Positions 1 to 11,901 of a stretch of DNA of 64,000 bases are shown here, piece after piece. A program made the position numbers and the translations under genes. The DNA comes from Thuidium tamariscinum (lineage: Eukaryota > Streptophyta > Bryopsida > Hypnales > Thuidiaceae), in the NCBI GenBank assembly GCA_947034885.2, contig OZ019759.1, forward strand, positions 10,914,501 through 10,978,500, written 5' to 3'. Each line of letters begins with the position of its first letter. The stretch's first letter is position 1. A model generated the notes under the pieces. That model searched no databases. It had not been told where the DNA came from and saw nothing but the letters and a program-made list of their open reading frames with translations.

Positions 1-790
1 TCTGTTTTTTGTCTTAGTATTGGTTGTTTGAAGGAATTAGTGATGGATGAATAGAACCTTTTTTTATGTAGAGGCTGTGTTTTGGTATATGATGTTAGTA
101 GAAAGAAGGTTGTGAATGGAGTCTTCTCTTGAATTGAATATATGAATGTGTTTTTGGAACAAGTGGTAAGGGGGATGATGAATTCAGTTCTACTTTGAAT
201 TTATTTCTACTTAGTTGTGCAGTCACGTGATTGTGGCAGTGGGTGGTTGATCAATGCAAGTGTGTCGTTACGAAATTTACATGCTCAATTTGCGGAGGCT
301 ATATTTTTTGCAGGATTGAAATGTGGATTGTGAAGTAGGGTAGAAAGATATTGCAGTGCAACTGTGAAGGTATCGCCAAATGTTCTAGCAAGTACTGGTA
401 AGGCAGTAGAAGTTATAGAAATGGAAATGAAATTTGTTATGGTAGTTTGAGCATGTGAAGAAAAGGTGAGTGTAGGACTTCTTTGTTTTTTCATTGTAGT
501 AACAAGTGTAAAATGTAGGGGAAATTCTGATAGTTTCATTCTATCTTGATATTGCTTCCGCAATGTTCTCTGTGTGTAGGGAATGTAATGGTGGAGGTGA
601 ATCAGTAAAAGAATTAAAAGACGAAAGGAATGTAGTGTTCAAAAGAAGATGATATCGTAAAATGTAGGTGCACAATGCTTGTTGTGTAGTGTAGAGAAAG
701 ATGTAGGAATGTTTGTAGACTTTTCTGAAGCAACAATTATAATTGAATTATGTGAAGGAAATGATAATTTTGTTGCCAAATATTCAAAGA
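1..790. other. Flank outside element E1, no gene seen
   Basis: AT-rich sequence left of the E1 terminal repeat. Only short open frames occur, with no recognisable domain and no 21-bp palindromes. This is probably the DNA into which E1 inserted, but the matching right flank lies outside the window, so a target duplication cannot be tested. Confidence 0.4.
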
Positions 791-820
791 AAGGCCATAT
801 TCATTAAATTGAGAAAAAAT
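791..820 (+). repeat. Left terminal inverted repeat of E1
   Basis: It aligns with the E2 terminal repeat at 13932 with a few substitutions in the first 28 bases. The position matches: 519 bp lie between this end and the stop of ORF3, against 516 bp in E2. The mate should lie beyond 64000. Confidence 0.7.
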
Positions 821-1309
821 GGCCATAATGAGAACTTAAGTCTCCTTCATTTCAAAGATAAGTTGTTGAAGGCAAAGATAAATATTTAAGAAGGCCATGA
901 GTACAGAACATTTTCCATGTGGAATGTGCCTTGGATACCAAAAGACTTTGACGATAAGATCAAAACTACAGAAGAGAGTTCCATACAAGGGATTGAAAAA
1001 TATGAAACAATTACAAAAAAAAATTTTACATTGAAAAATATTCTGAAGATGCTTCAAAACTCATGTATACATGAAACTATTTTCCTCACATGTCTATATA
1101 CTTCACTTCTTAAGAAATGAAATCCCAAAACCTATTTGTCATTGATTAGGGTGATGTATTTTATGTCTAAATATAAACGGCACATGCTAATGGATGGGTG
1201 CATTGAAATTTTTCCTAACCAATAAGTGGTTGCATTATATGAATGTATAGTCTATTAATAGGGATAAATGTCAACCAAGGCCCTAGGGATATGGACACAA
1301 ATGTCTCAA
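821..1309. other. E1 left subterminal region, non-coding
   Basis: About 490 bp between the terminal repeat and the stop of ORF3. It is AT-rich with no conserved frame. It probably holds the 3' untranslated region of ORF3 and transposase-binding sequence (inference). Confidence 0.4.
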
Positions 1310-2221
1310 CTACCCATTCTTCTTTGGGGAAGCATGGCTATTACTTTCCTCTTGAGCTTTCAGCTTAGCTAGCCCTCTCAGAATATCCTCGTGGCGAGAA
1401 GGCCTAAATTTAGGTTCCACACTAGGAATGGTCCACATTCCCATCTTCATGAGTTCCATAGCCTCCCTACGATCACTTCGAGGAACGCTTGTGTTTGAAA
1501 GTGACCTGGAATTTTGAGGAGGCCGTTTAGGCAAGGATCTACGGAGGGTATTTACATTAAGATCTGCAGTGGCAGTTGGCCGATCGCCATTCGATTGCTG
1601 GTACCCCGCAAGAACAGCTACGCGCGATAGAGACCCCACGAAAGGCGAAGATTCACACCTTACGAGTGTTGAAGGTGCAGATCCATCAATGCCTTGTAGC
1701 TGCTCAACATCACTGGCACTACGGGAAGCACAAGGTACCTTCCTCTTACGTCCTCTCATCAACAAATCTACCCCAACATCCCATTTGACGATTTCAGGGG
1801 CTTCAGGGGCATTTGCAACCGGAACATCATCTTCGTCTCGAAGATCTTCCGCAACTGCTTCCGTGTCCGCATATAGTTTCCTATGTACAGCCATTTCAAC
1901 ACGGGGAGTCGGCGACTGGGATCGCAGTCGACTGGGCTTGGAGATTGGCCACTTCAGAGGGGATGGTGAGCAGATGGGAGTTCTGGGCGGACCCTTGCTT
2001 GGTGGACTGTCAACTGCATCATCATCTACGTTTCCTTTGGAGAAGTCGATGGCTGTAGATGCCGCATCTGTGGCCGAACACAACATAATAGGTCTCGAAT
2101 CAATAGAAGGCATGTTGCTCCACTCATCGAATTTGGACGTGTCAGACAGCGTTGCGTCCGATCCGGAAAGTAAGCTCCTAGTTAGTGGCTGGGGACGAAC
2201 AGCCTTAAAACCTCCTTCAAT
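1310..2221 (-). CDS. ORF3 of E1: SP/TP-rich protein of unknown function
   Basis: I do not recognise the family. The frame runs from a likely splice acceptor (CTTTTCTAG, exon from 2221) to the stop at 1310. It is colinear with the E2 copy at 14448-15378. Shared blocks are an ATDAAS.AIDFSKGN segment, a VDSPPS...RTPICSPS stretch, SPTP motifs, and a C-terminal block ending REDILRGLAKL. The repeated SP and TP dipeptides look like proline-directed phosphorylation sites and the rest is low complexity, so much of the chain is probably disordered. It follows the FCP1-like gene on the same strand in both elements, so it may be a partner or substrate of that protein; this is inference. The first exon is not located. 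Confidence 0.55.
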   Translation of the reverse strand: MEGGFKAVRPQPLTRSLLSGSDATLSDTSKFDEWSNMPSIDSRPIMLCSATDAASTAIDFSKGNVDDDAVDSPPSKGPPRTPICSPSPLKWPISKPSRLRSQSPTPRVEMAVHRKLYADTEAVAEDLRDEDDVPVANAPEAPEIVKWDVGVDLLMRGRKRKVPCASRSASDVEQLQGIDGSAPSTLVRCESSPFVGSLSRVAVLAGYQQSNGDRPTATADLNVNTLRRSLPKRPPQNSRSLSNTSVPRSDRREAMELMKMGMWTIPSVEPKFRPSRHEDILRGLAKLKAQEESNSHASPKKNG

Positions 2222-2255
2222 CTAGAAAAGGAAAAATGCGAAGGAGTCCCTCCCA

Positions 2256-2276
2256 TTATCCTCGATTCAAAGATAC
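2256..2276. repeat. Diverged 21-bp palindrome upstream of ORF3
   Basis: A left arm TTATCCTCGA is followed by a degenerate right arm. It lies about 35 bp before the ORF3 splice acceptor, probably in an intron, as in other members of the family. Confidence 0.55.
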
Positions 2277-2434
2277 TCAACCAAATCAAGGAGACACTCA
2301 AAAATACCACAGCGCAACCAAGATGAAGTTGAAAATGAAAATCATTATATTTCAAATGGATAATATTTACAAATGAATTCCAACTCTTCTAAATCTAAAG
2401 CTAATTCTACAAATGCGAAATCGCACGGAAGAGA

Positions 2435-3278
2435 CTATGTCCTACATCGCTCTAGTTTGATCACTACGCCCATCCCTGGGAGCACGTAGTTGCACCCAAA
2501 ATTCCTAGCCGACTCCCTCAATCCTTCCAACATATGACCCACGCCATACGAGGAACGCGTCAGCGGGGGTTGACCTATGCGGTTTGCGTCAACAAAATCA
2601 CGCAAGCGCCCGGGGGGACAGTGTTCACTAATTCGCTTGAGCAAGGGGAGGAGGGCTGACATCTACACTTTGTTCCCACGATGGAATTGATTCCACGACT
2701 CCAAAAATATTGCGTTCCCATTGTCATTCAAGATACTCTTTGCCGGGGAGTCATCAATAAGAATAGTGTTGTCCGCGTTAAAATACATGGGATCCGCAGG
2801 CCGCGTGAACAACCGTTCATCGAGGATATTCAAAAACAAATGCTTCGTAGGGTTGAGTCCCTCAAAGAGAAAATTCCCTGGTGAACGCTCAACGGTCTTG
2901 CACTACTCCTGACCGTATACAACGAAGGCCTCTAAGTTGTTCTTGCAGAGAAATCGGACAATGGGTTCGGCGTTCTTGTGGACCATGGAGCTCCAGAATA
3001 CAATACGGTTTGCTAATTGGCCGACTTCCCTCAAGAAGTCCCTCAAATTGGGATGAACAAAGACAGCTTTCGACGCAACTGGCGTGGGAACCCGATCCGA
3101 GAAAACACTGTCCTTTGGAAAATGGACAGGTTCATTCTTATACAAGGTCCTATATATTCTCGCAATGGCAAAGCACTCCGTTCAGGTCAAAGACGAGGTT
3201 CAACCACTTCTTCGGCCTAACAGGTGCTACCGGGGCAACACTTCGAGGAACTCTCTCTCCACTGCTGCCTGTGACTAC
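2435..3278 (-). pseudogene. FCP1/HAD-like protein, decayed E1 copy
   Basis: Homologous to the E2 gene at 15609-16397. The exon appears to start after a CTACCAG acceptor at 3279, matching the acceptor in E2. Visible blocks are KKWLNLVFDLNGVLCH near the start, then ASKAVFVHPN, RIVFWSSM (HAD motif II type) and a C-terminal part from 2662 to 2435. The reading frame is broken at least twice between these blocks, including an early stop soon after the first motif, so it is a pseudogene. The motif I sequence is DLNG rather than DLDE/DxD, the same change as in the better preserved copy, so that change predates the decay. Confidence 0.7.
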
Positions 3279-3898
3279 CTGGTAGAATCAGAAACAAGAG
3301 AGAAGTGGCGTTACCTGATGAAACGCAGACCCAAGTAATCCAAACAACGGCGAACCCCATTGCCCCCCACTAAGCGATTGCAGAATCCCTTCATTAAAAT
3401 CATGTTTGACAAAACATATGCAAAAACAGATGGTTACCAATGACTTGAATTGAACTCTGTACACGAATATTTATTTTCAGAGAATTTAATTTACATGTGG
3501 TAGCACTCTTGCTGAAATTCTAACGTCTCTGTACAATCTAAACCTCGCCTACTATGTGACCTATACTACAACGAATGATTTTAAACGGGAGGTTTGCCGA
3601 CGCAAGTCAATCACTAACTCTGCACTCCCTCCTGTCAACAGGACGAGACGATATAAGAGTCTCTCACTACAAAACGCAACAAGCATCAAAGACAGAACAG
3701 TACTCATCACTCAGAATTCTCAGAGACACAATCAAGACGGTAGGGGTCAGATGTCTACGGCGATACCTGTCCAAACACCAACTCCATGGCATCCTCATTG
3801 CCATCATCGTAATCGACTTGTTCTTCATCTTCGTCGTCGGGTGGGTTTTGAGACTCCGCCTCGTAATTTCGAATGGGAGACATTGTCAGAGGCGAAAC
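3279..3898. other. Spacer between FCP1-like and large gene in E1
   Basis: About 600 bp with short open frames on the plus strand that show no known domain. It should hold the promoter and first untranslated exon of the FCP1-like gene and the 3' end of the large gene. Nothing else is recognised. Confidence 0.35.
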
Positions 3899-3986
3899 TT
3901 ATTCATGCGCCTGCTCATCCCATTCAGCATCAGCGATCGGGGCAGCGCACTCTTGCTCCTGATAATCCTCATCAAGAGGGGTACTG

Positions 3987-4013
3987 GAATTATCCTCGAC
4001 TCGAGGATAATTC
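3987..4013. repeat. Perfect palindrome inside coding tail (E1)
   Basis: Arms GAATTATCCTCGA and their exact reverse complement flank a single C: 13-bp perfect arms around the 21-bp core. On the minus strand it is open in the gene frame and encodes YPRVEDN. On the plus strand it encodes YPRLEDN. Confidence 0.9.
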
Positions 4014-4169
4014 ACACAAGCTACAAGTCTAGCAACGAGACTTGCAGTGCAACCAATCCTTTGTTTGGGACTGGGGTGCTTGTCGTGGAGAGGAAGGGCC
4101 AAATCCTGTGAGTCATCAAGAGGAGGGGAACGCAATTGCCTAGGAGATGGAACGGATTGAGGGAGACCT

Positions 4170-4352
4170 TTATCCTCGCCTCGAGGATAATTGGCAACAA
4201 CAGGAGGAGAACTATTTTGCCTTCTGGGGGAGGGCGAGGGGGTCACTGATTTATCCTCGCCTCGCGGATAATTCGCCACAACAGGAGGAGAGCAGTTCTG
4301 CAATTTGGGGGAGGGCGAGGTTTTTTTTTATTTATCCTCGCCTCAGGGATAA
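4170..4352. repeat. Three palindromes about 81 bp apart in coding tail (E1)
   Basis: Units lie at 4170-4190, 4251-4271 and 4332-4352, spaced exactly 81 bp (27 codons). The surrounding bases are also similar (GGGGGAGGGCGAGG recurs), so an 81-bp segment holding one palindrome was probably duplicated. The first two encode YPRGEDK-type peptides on the minus strand. Confidence 0.85.
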
Positions 4353-5452
4353 TCCCGAACTCTAGCAGCCTCCAACTACATTGACGAACCACTCTTATCC
4401 GGCACATCAGCATTTGCATCATGAGACAATGCTGTAGTCTTGGCATTTTCCGCCTTCAGACGAAGGTTCTCCTCCTTCATCCTCTACAACTCAGCCCGCA
4501 TATTCTCCTTCTCCAATGCCTCTTCCCTCCGAACCCTGGCGATCTCTTCGTTACGTTTTTGCCAGCAGTCGGACTTCTCTTGTTTCACCTCCGTTGCCCT
4601 TGGAGCCAAACCGGTTTGAGAAATCCCGGAATTCTTTTGCGTGTCTGCGATAGGAACCTCCACCGACGTCCCTTGACCTTGCGGTGCAGATGATGTCGCG
4701 GTGTCCGGGATGGGTGCATCGTAATTCAAATGCCTGAGGTCATCGTAAGAGTCCCCTTCGCTTAAATCTATAATTTCCTTGCCTTCGTAATCTGCGGCCA
4801 CCTTCTCAGACGCCATCTGTGTTTCCTCTTCAACCACCGATGACAACAAGCGTTGTCGGGGTCTCACCTCAAAATCATTGGCAGTGAGCTGCAGATCTGA
4901 ATTCTGGACAATGCTGACGTTTGTCCCGAATTCGTTAATGCCAAGTTCAGTTCCTTCTCCCGACAGCACGGAGTCCTCTTTCTCAAGAGATCCCTCACTA
5001 TCCTCTTCCTCGTCCTCCCCAGTTTCGTCCTCTACTGCCTCCTTTCTCCTCTGCAAGACCACTTCCTCCCTGACCACCTCCGCGGGTTCTGTCCCTTCGG
5101 CAAAACCATCTCCCTCTGACAAGTCTGGAGAGGAGTCAGAGTCAGGTTTAGGGGACTGCAACAAACGGGGTCGAACATAATTAGGTTTGTAAGGCGAGTT
5201 GTTGTGCAAAAAGGCATTCATGTCCGCTGCAATGCCACACCTGACAAGTTGTAGGAGCTTCTCCATGTGGTGTCTGTCTGCTACAGCGTAGCAGGAAAAT
5301 GCCGCAAAGCTGCAGCACACGATAGTTGAATTAATAAAGGACCAACTTCTGTATGAATCTAGGCTTACCACGGCTCAGAACTCATAAAGAGAGAGTACCT
5401 TTCACCAGCAAATAACCATATCGATTTCATCAACTCTAAACACACAAGGAGA

Positions 5453-5591
5453 TTATCTTCAAGACGAAGATAAATGATCAAACCTAGAATTTATCTTCGA
5501 CCCAAAGATAAAGCTAGTCTGCTTATCCTTTACATTTTGACTCAAAATGGCTTTTGTCAATTTCACTGGTTTATCCTCGACCCGAAGATAA
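5453..5591. repeat. Three palindromes in the intron after the methyltransferase-like exon (E1)
   Basis: Units at 5453-5473, 5491-5511 and 5571-5591, all with pyrimidine at arm position 6. They lie downstream of the donor at 5618-5619. The corresponding E2 intron (18598-18792) carries two palindromes of the other arm class. Confidence 0.85.
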
Positions 5592-5619
5592 TAAAACGAA
5601 AGAGGTGGAAGATGTTTAC

Positions 5620-6948
5620 CTTTGCGGCAAGTAAAAACTTTGATCCCCCGTAGATGCTGAGGACATTCTCCCCCCTCGTAGCAAAACTTTGAAGAACGTC
5701 GATATAGAACTCCATCCTAAGCTCGCTAGGATGGGATCTGAATTTGGACTCGGTATTAAACCGGAGGTCCTTGTAGAAGGTGCCGTCGGAAGTGGTGTAC
5801 ACCTTCTTTAAAGAACTGTGCTCTATTGGAGCACCGTCTTTGTCTTTTCGAACTAGAAAGAGAAGCTTCACTAGAGGAAGCTCCTTCCGCACTGTGGAGT
5901 TGTTCAACTTCTCAGCCTTGCACTCGATGTAGAGAACGGTCTTCACCACATACTACTTCATTTTCTTCTCCGCGTAAGCTGCAGCCTCCTCGTACTTGAA
6001 AGCATTGGTCGGAATCCACAACCACACATGTGGACTAACCAAATTGGGCCTCATATGGTCGGATAAAAACTTCAGAAGCGGCAACAGTGGATCAGGTTGT
6101 TCTGAGCTCGGAACCGGTCTGGGAAGTTGTCTGAAGTCAATGACTCCAAAAGGAAGCCCTCGCTTCTGGTAAGTCCAAGCATGACTGCTACTGAAGCCTT
6201 GAGGAAAGCATTCGTGCCCACGAATTTGCACTTCCCCTTTAGACGGCTTCACCCTACTCTTCAGGAGAAGAAACCTCTTCAATAGAGGGAAGACTGTAGG
6301 AAATGCCTTGTCCTTATAGTCCACAGTCGTCTTCAACTTCCCCTCGTTGGTTAGACGCTTCACGAAGAAGGGCGCCGGCAATGCGTTCAGCAAAAAATCC
6401 CAAGAAGCTGAACTGAAGAGGTGTTTCTCTTTCCATTCTCTCCAAAGACCGTCCTTTACATCTCCTTCGCGGTCCTTCAGCCTCAAGCTCTTGTCAATAG
6501 CCATGAACTCCTCGAGAACTACCTTCTTCCGCTTCCGACGCTCTACCCAGTCAGCATGGGACATATTATCTTCAACCAAGAACTTCGACTTTCCCACTGA
6601 GACTTTCGGGTATGGCAGAGAGCGACCTGGAGTTTTTCCTAGCAGATGGAGCACATACTCAGAGAGATCATGATGTGTGAAGTGCCCTAAATGCTTGAAG
6701 AATTCTCTCTTCAACTCGAAAGTCTTGAGGTTGAAATTCTTGGCCACCCGATATGACTTCCCTGTGCAGGGATCGATAAGAGTCCCTTCCGTGTGGCGCT
6801 TCAGAAACGTCTCCCATAACAGGTACGTCTCATCATCCAATGTTACTATTCTGATTTCGTTTTTTACGTCGGATTCTTTGTTGACGTTGTTCCCGTCTTT
6901 CTCCGGATTCATGCTCTGGTATCGAAATATCAGAGCGTCTACAAATTT
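5620..6948 (-). pseudogene. Methyltransferase-like exon of the large gene (E1)
   Basis: Exon bounded by an acceptor (GCTACAG, exon from 6948) and a donor (GCAAAG|GTAAAC, exon end 5620). It aligns along its length with the E2 exon 18793-20118: shared blocks include NEIRIVTL, LKREFFKHLGHFT, WVERRKRKKVVL, SASWDFLL, VQIRG, a strand ending VIDFRQLP, and near the end ELRMEFY...LQSFA, then NVLSIYGGSKFLLAAK. The order, a short strand motif followed by a C-terminal F/YxG motif with LAA, resembles beta-class DNA amino-methyltransferases (DPPY first, FxGxG later), but neither catalytic motif is canonical. One in-frame stop interrupts this copy near 5950. Confidence 0.5.
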
Positions 6949-7141
6949 CTGTAGCGTAGCAATCCAAATTTGCGTTAGTATTGGTCCCAAACATAATCTG
7001 ATGAAACTTTGTATTACAGATATCCTCGACCTAGGGATAATCGACACAGTAATAAGCTCAACTAGAAACTGTCATGAAGAAATTAAAACTCTCGATAGAG
7101 ACATTATCTTCGACTTGAGGATAATTACAAAACAGCATTAC
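6949..7141 (-). other. Intron of the large gene with two palindromes (E1)
   Basis: A 193-bp intron (donor CAG|GTAATG at 7141, acceptor at 6949). It holds palindromes at 7020-7040 and 7104-7124, both of the pyrimidine arm class. The orthologous intron in E2 (20119-20332) also holds exactly two, of the purine class, one of them 17-20 bp from the donor in both. Confidence 0.8.
7020..7124. repeat. Two intronic palindromes (E1)
   Basis: Units 7020-7040 and 7104-7124 match the 21-bp family with two or three arm mismatches each. Arm position 6 is C and T respectively. Confidence 0.85.
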
Positions 7142-8060
7142 CTGATAGGCAACCTTGTCGAACTTGGAACCATTATTTCTCTTCTCCAGGTTTGATTCCA
7201 CAACAGTAGGTCTCTTGGAGCTAACCCAGATCGACCGACATAAAGAAATTTGATTGCCCTAGGTTGGCTGACTATGCTTCAGATGGTTAGTCTTATTGTA
7301 CCAGCCCGAAATCTGAGTAAGTTTCTCCGTGCTCAGGCTCCACACTATCGTGGCATCCCATGTCTAGAGTTCTTGTTTTCTTTTTTCACAGCAACCACCT
7401 TTTTGAAGCTGCTTCGATGCAGTGATGATGTGCTGCCCATTGATGATGAAGAAGCTCCCATCTTTAATTTCATCCTAGCTTTTCGGTTGCTCCTTCAAAA
7501 GATTTTTTTTCTCATCAATGGGTGTGAGGCAGATTGTCTGACGCTACCTCTTGTCCGAGAGACCGACCAAGAATTCCCGTGTTTCAGTGACAATCTTTTG
7601 CTCCAACTGCCTGATAATGTATTAAGGCCTTGCTAAGAAGTATTTGTCAATGGATACAGTGAAATTCTGTGGGTCAAAAATAAAGCAATCCTTGCAGTTA
7701 TTCCAGAAGTTCTCTTGGTATGTTGCTGCAAGCTCGTACTTCTTGATAGGTTGGTCGTCACCAATCGCCACAGCTGCCATGGTTGTTAAAGCTGACCCTG
7801 AACTACGAGCCGCTGTAGCTCGACTCGGTGCCGGCACTCTCTGGCAATTACCGCTACTCTCCCCCACCTCTGTAGTGCTCGGTTTACGCTTCCTAGGCTG
7901 AGCTCGAGTAGAACTGGGTCCGCTACCTCGGCTAGCGGAGGTCCCTCTCCCAACTGATGCAGTATGGGATGCTAGTTGGGACTGCTGCCTATTCTGTGAT
8001 ACCCCTCGACCTGTAGCGCCTGACTTCTTGACGTTAGTCAAAGCATATTTCTCTAGATTG
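7142..8060 (-). pseudogene. ParB-like part of the large gene, 3' of the insertion (E1)
   Basis: The first part (8060-7622) is serine-rich and basic (ATGRGVSQNRQ..., PRKRKPSTTEVGESS) and ends in FWNNCKDCFIF, parallel to FWKEHKNCFLF in E2. The second part (about 7635-7142) contains KDGSFFIINGQHIITASKQL followed by TWDATIVWSL, the same ParB/sulfiredoxin-like core as in E2. Several in-frame stops, mostly explicable as C-to-T or G-to-A changes, show this copy is dead. Its 5' part lies at 54851-55345, separated by the nested insertion. Confidence 0.6.
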
Positions 8061-8065
8061 CGTAG
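8061..8065 (+). repeat. Left copy of 5-bp target duplication CGTAG
   Basis: CGTAG occurs directly before the TGT end at 8066 and again directly after the ACA end at 54845 (54846-54850). The E2 copy of the gene is continuous across the equivalent point, which identifies the inserted DNA independently. Confidence 0.75.
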
Positions 8066-9338
8066 TGTCGTAGCACAAGAAAGCACAATTCCTTCTCTAA
8101 GGCGTTAGAATGCACTAATTTAGCCTTAAAGTGACTCGTATATCGTTCCCAAAGGATTTGGTCAAAAGTTGACGAAAGACCGGAATACGTTAGTGGTTAC
8201 CACAACAAAACCCAAGCCAAAGACTCATCCGGTCTTGGTCTAAAGGGTTCCTAGCATTTACCTTGGACCTGATATGAGATCAATCCTTAGACTTCAGAGA
8301 ATTACTTCTTTACTTATACCATCATATTTATCATCTTCTTACTTACTTTTACTGAATATGGGACCGGAGACCGGATACTAAGAGTTGGTCTAGTCCCCAA
8401 ATAGATAACCGAGTGTAGGTTTAACCTCTGTAACAAGAGGATCTGCTTGTTTGGGTATTTAGGAAGGAAGCTTACTCCTACCCTTCAAGTTTTAAAGTGT
8501 CAGAAGCTCTACTTGTAAGGAAAAATGAACTAATACTAAAACAGACTAGAATACTTCACAACTAGACCGAAACTGATCTGGCCCAGCAGGTCACGCAAGC
8601 ACTCCTGCCTAGTCCTAACAAATGCTACAACGACAGATTACCTAGTTAGTCTAAGTCTTGGCAGAACAAGGGCGGTAGCTAGTGTAAGAAAGCTGAATTT
8701 CCTCACTAGTCCTTCTTTCTTCTAAAGAGACCGGATCACCATTCAGTTGGCATTTGGCCGGATGCTCCTGATCTCAAATCCAGACTCTACAAGCGTCTAT
8801 CTCCGTCGATTACTCCCTAGACCTGTTTCGGAAAACACTGTGGGATCTTACACAAATTCCCTATCAAAACCAAATTCACTTTAAGTCCAGTGACCGGATA
8901 AACTGAACATCCGGGCACACACTCATCCACACAAGGCTGCAATCCTAACCGTCACAATAAGACTTTGATAGGGTCCCATACACACAGTCCCCTTCAGAGT
9001 GAACCAGAAAGGCTCTGACTTGTATTTGCAACACAAAAACTTGTGAAAGTAAGATAACATAATGTGCGCCCGGATTCAATTACAAACCGGGTTTAAATAC
9101 TAAACTACGAGCAAACCTAAAAGTGCAAATGGAATCAACACCAACCTCAGAGAATGCCACGTGACATTCCTCTACAACTTGGGTGGGTTGACTTCCACAA
9201 AACTCCAAAAATACCAACAAAATAGGATCTCAGATCCTACAAATCCGGATCCGGTCTAGGTTCAAAACATCTACTCTAAATATAACCTGCTTTGGCTAAA
9301 GGTTAGCCGCCTTTCTATCTACCTAATATTAATGCTCC

Positions 9339-11366
9339 CTACTTCCTCGGCCGCTTGATAGGCAAGGCACCCTTCCGGACTGGCTGCTTCTTCCCGACCG
9401 GAGACCAGTACATCTTGACTGGTCTGGGCTTTGGCTTGGTCTTACCCCGCGCCTTGGCCCTACTCTTCTTGGTCTCCGCCAGTGCCTGGTCTGCATCAGA
9501 GTATTGGTCCAACTCATCACCGGAGTCGGTCTCCTCCTCCAAGTCCTCATCCTCCTCGTCTGACTCATCGTCCTCCTCTTCTACCCGTGCCTTCCACTTC
9601 ACCATGGGGGTCTCCGTGACCTTCCTCTTGAATCCGGTGATCGGCGGATGATGTACTGCCTTGCTCTGTGGGGTCTGCTCCCCCACTCTCTCGACAATCT
9701 GGACTGGTCCCTTGCTTGGCGACCCGGATCCAGATCCGGTCTTCAATATTGGGCGGACTTGCACCGTTTCCTTCACTTCCTCACCAGTCTTCGGTTGCAC
9801 GATGACCGTGGGTGATGACTTGCTTGGGGAATCGCCGATCAAGTTGATGAATTTGGTCTTTTCCCTTGGTGGCGACGTTCCCCTGGCAACTTCCCGCAAC
9901 ACACTCGGCTCCGGTTCCGGTCCCTTGGTCTTCTCGGGCTCGGAAACCCTAGGTTCTTCACTCCGGGTCTGTTGAACGGGCTCCTCCGTCACGGCTTCAG
10001 ACCTCTTCTCTTCTTCCTTCACAAGCTCGGTCACGCCGGCCTCCTCCTTGACTACGACTGGTGGTGGTTGTATCTTCGGTTGCTCCACCTCCACCTTCTG
10101 CTCTTCCGGTCTTGAAACCGGGACAGAGCTAGCTTGGACCTCCATGACCACTACTCGCCACTTCTCCAGTGCTGCCTCCATCTTCTTGTTGTAAACCACC
10201 AACGCCGTGAGCAGCTGGGGGCCTACCATCTTGCCTGCCTCCAACACCTTCTTGTCGAACAGCATGGCCTTGTTGACGACTTCGCCCGAATGAGTGATGA
10301 ACTCCCGGATTTCTCCGAGAGTGTTCCGGGCTTGAGTGGAGAGTCGCTTCTCCTCGTCCAACTCCACTTGCTTCTGATGAAGCTCCTTCTTTAGGGCTGA
10401 GACCTGGTTAGTTATCTGGGTTACCTCTTCCTTGTCTCGACTCTCATGTGCCTCCCGGATCAACTCTCCCAATACCTCCATAACCTTGGAGGGCGGAATA
10501 CTGCCCAGGGCTCTGCACACTCCCTGCAACACCTTTCTCTCCTCCAAGTGGTGCCTTCTGAAGTCATCCAGGTCCTGAATGATCTTCATCAAGGGATCCT
10601 GTCCCCAGACTGGATCCGCTCTTTGGGTCTCTCCTGCAACCACGGGGGCTTCGAGCGGCAGACTATCTCTTCCTACCTCTGGTTCCTCTTGTTGCTCATC
10701 CTGACCCTCTTCCTCCGAGACCTCATCATCCTGGTTCCTATCGGCCTCAGGATCCTCTATCTCGTATTCTATCATGGCTGCTCCTACCTCGTAAGCCTCT
10801 CTCTCTTTCTCCCTCAAGAGATCTAGTGAGTGGTACAAGTGAAACAGGAATGGTGAAATGGGGGAGGGTTTTGACTTCCCAATCCCATTCACCATTTTGA
10901 CCATCTGGTCCCGCATTACTAACCCTCAATCTATCTTCCGGTCTCCCGATAGCGCGCCAAAAATGGTGTTGGCTACGGTGACCGTGATCCTACTTGGCCT
11001 ATCCGGGTTCAGGATTGCCATCATGAATTGCAACAGCCTCTTGTATCTAACTGAGACACACTCCGATACGATGAAGCCATCCTTCGGGTTGGTGGGTCTC
11101 CGGAACTTACCCAGGTGGAACTTGTCCGTCCGGGTGGCTGTCGCATCTCCACCTTGCTCAAACGCATACACCTTGCGCCACATCGCCGCGTTCCACTCCC
11201 TTGGCAGCGCCTGGACCATCCCCTTCCATTTGTTGGTCTGGCCGTCCAGTAACTCCTCCACCATCTCCTCATCCTTAAGATTCCACGGACGAGCCATAAA
11301 CCCCTCGCAACCCATCTGCATGAGGTCTTCCTCCAACTCCAGCTTATCTTGTGCATCCATAAGCAC
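9339..11366 (-). pseudogene. Gag-like open frames of the LTR-like fossil
   Basis: The upstream block (11366-10926) contains WNLKDEEMVEELLDGQ and a GALSGDRKID segment that resembles the putative plant transposon protein domain often found near gag. The downstream block (10916-9339) has an acidic stretch, a heptad-rich central coiled coil, a glutamate/proline-rich region and a basic, proline/lysine-rich C terminus typical of a nucleic-acid-binding gag tail. Base composition is richer in G+C than the surroundings. It is a fossil and is broken. Confidence 0.5.
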
Positions 11367-11901
11367 GACCGGATTGACATTCTAGAAGGCTAGAATTAGT
11401 CCCTCCTGTACCTCACTTGCCATCGCTCGCTCTTCGCTTGCGCTAACTAGGTGTGGTCCAACTTGATTGAACTCTCCGTGCTCAATAATCTCTCAACAGG
11501 TCCCGTGTTACTCACTCAAGTCTGTGCCAGACCGGATTGATAGACCACCTATCTCTCTTCTCTCTCTATAGACCGGATACGCTCTTTCTCTCTGCCGGAA
11601 GACCCTTTCTCTATTTGTGTGCAAGAAAGTGGCAGGACCTGGCCCTACTCTCTAGTCTTATACTTTCCCCTTAACATTAATTACTGACCGTTAGGTTTAA
11701 ACTAGTCTGGTCACGTGGGAGAGTTCCCGACGATCCCTAGGCTCGGTAGCCACTCATTGCCTATCCGGTCTCGGTCGCTAGGTTGGGTGGATCCGGATTT
11801 CTTACTCCATCCCTTAACGTAGTTTTCTGTTTCCGGTCTTAGCCCTAATTGTATGCTAGACTATGAAAACAACAAAAAAATGGGGATTGAATAGATCCCT
11901 T

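Larger units (their letters stand above)
3899..5371 (-). pseudogene. 3' acidic, low-complexity tail of the ParB/methyltransferase-like gene (E1)
   Basis: Two open blocks on the minus strand. The upstream one (5371-4484) contains NNSPYKPNYVRPR and GINEFGTN, which match NSPYSMTYVKPK and GIDEYGTN in E2, followed by a strongly acidic run, many S/T/P residues and a C-terminal stretch rich in E, R and K with coiled-coil character. The downstream block (4303-3899) is proline-rich and contains three palindrome-derived peptides: YPRGEDK twice and YPRVEDN once. The exon junction between the blocks is unresolved. A role as a disordered or interaction tail is inferred from composition only. Confidence 0.5.

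Noticed and set aside
1380-1405. Palindrome-like ATCCTCG/GCGAG words in ORF3 (also near 14540)
   Set aside because: They encode the conserved REDILRG peptide in both copies and do not pair well. Protein conservation explains them.
9355-9651. Serine-rich plus-strand open frame
   Set aside because: It is the antisense shadow of the acidic C-terminal part of the gag-like frame.
10940-10970. Primer-binding-site-like TGGCGCGC word in the LTR-like fossil
   Set aside because: It lies inside the gag-like reading frame and no LTR boundary could be recognised next to it.
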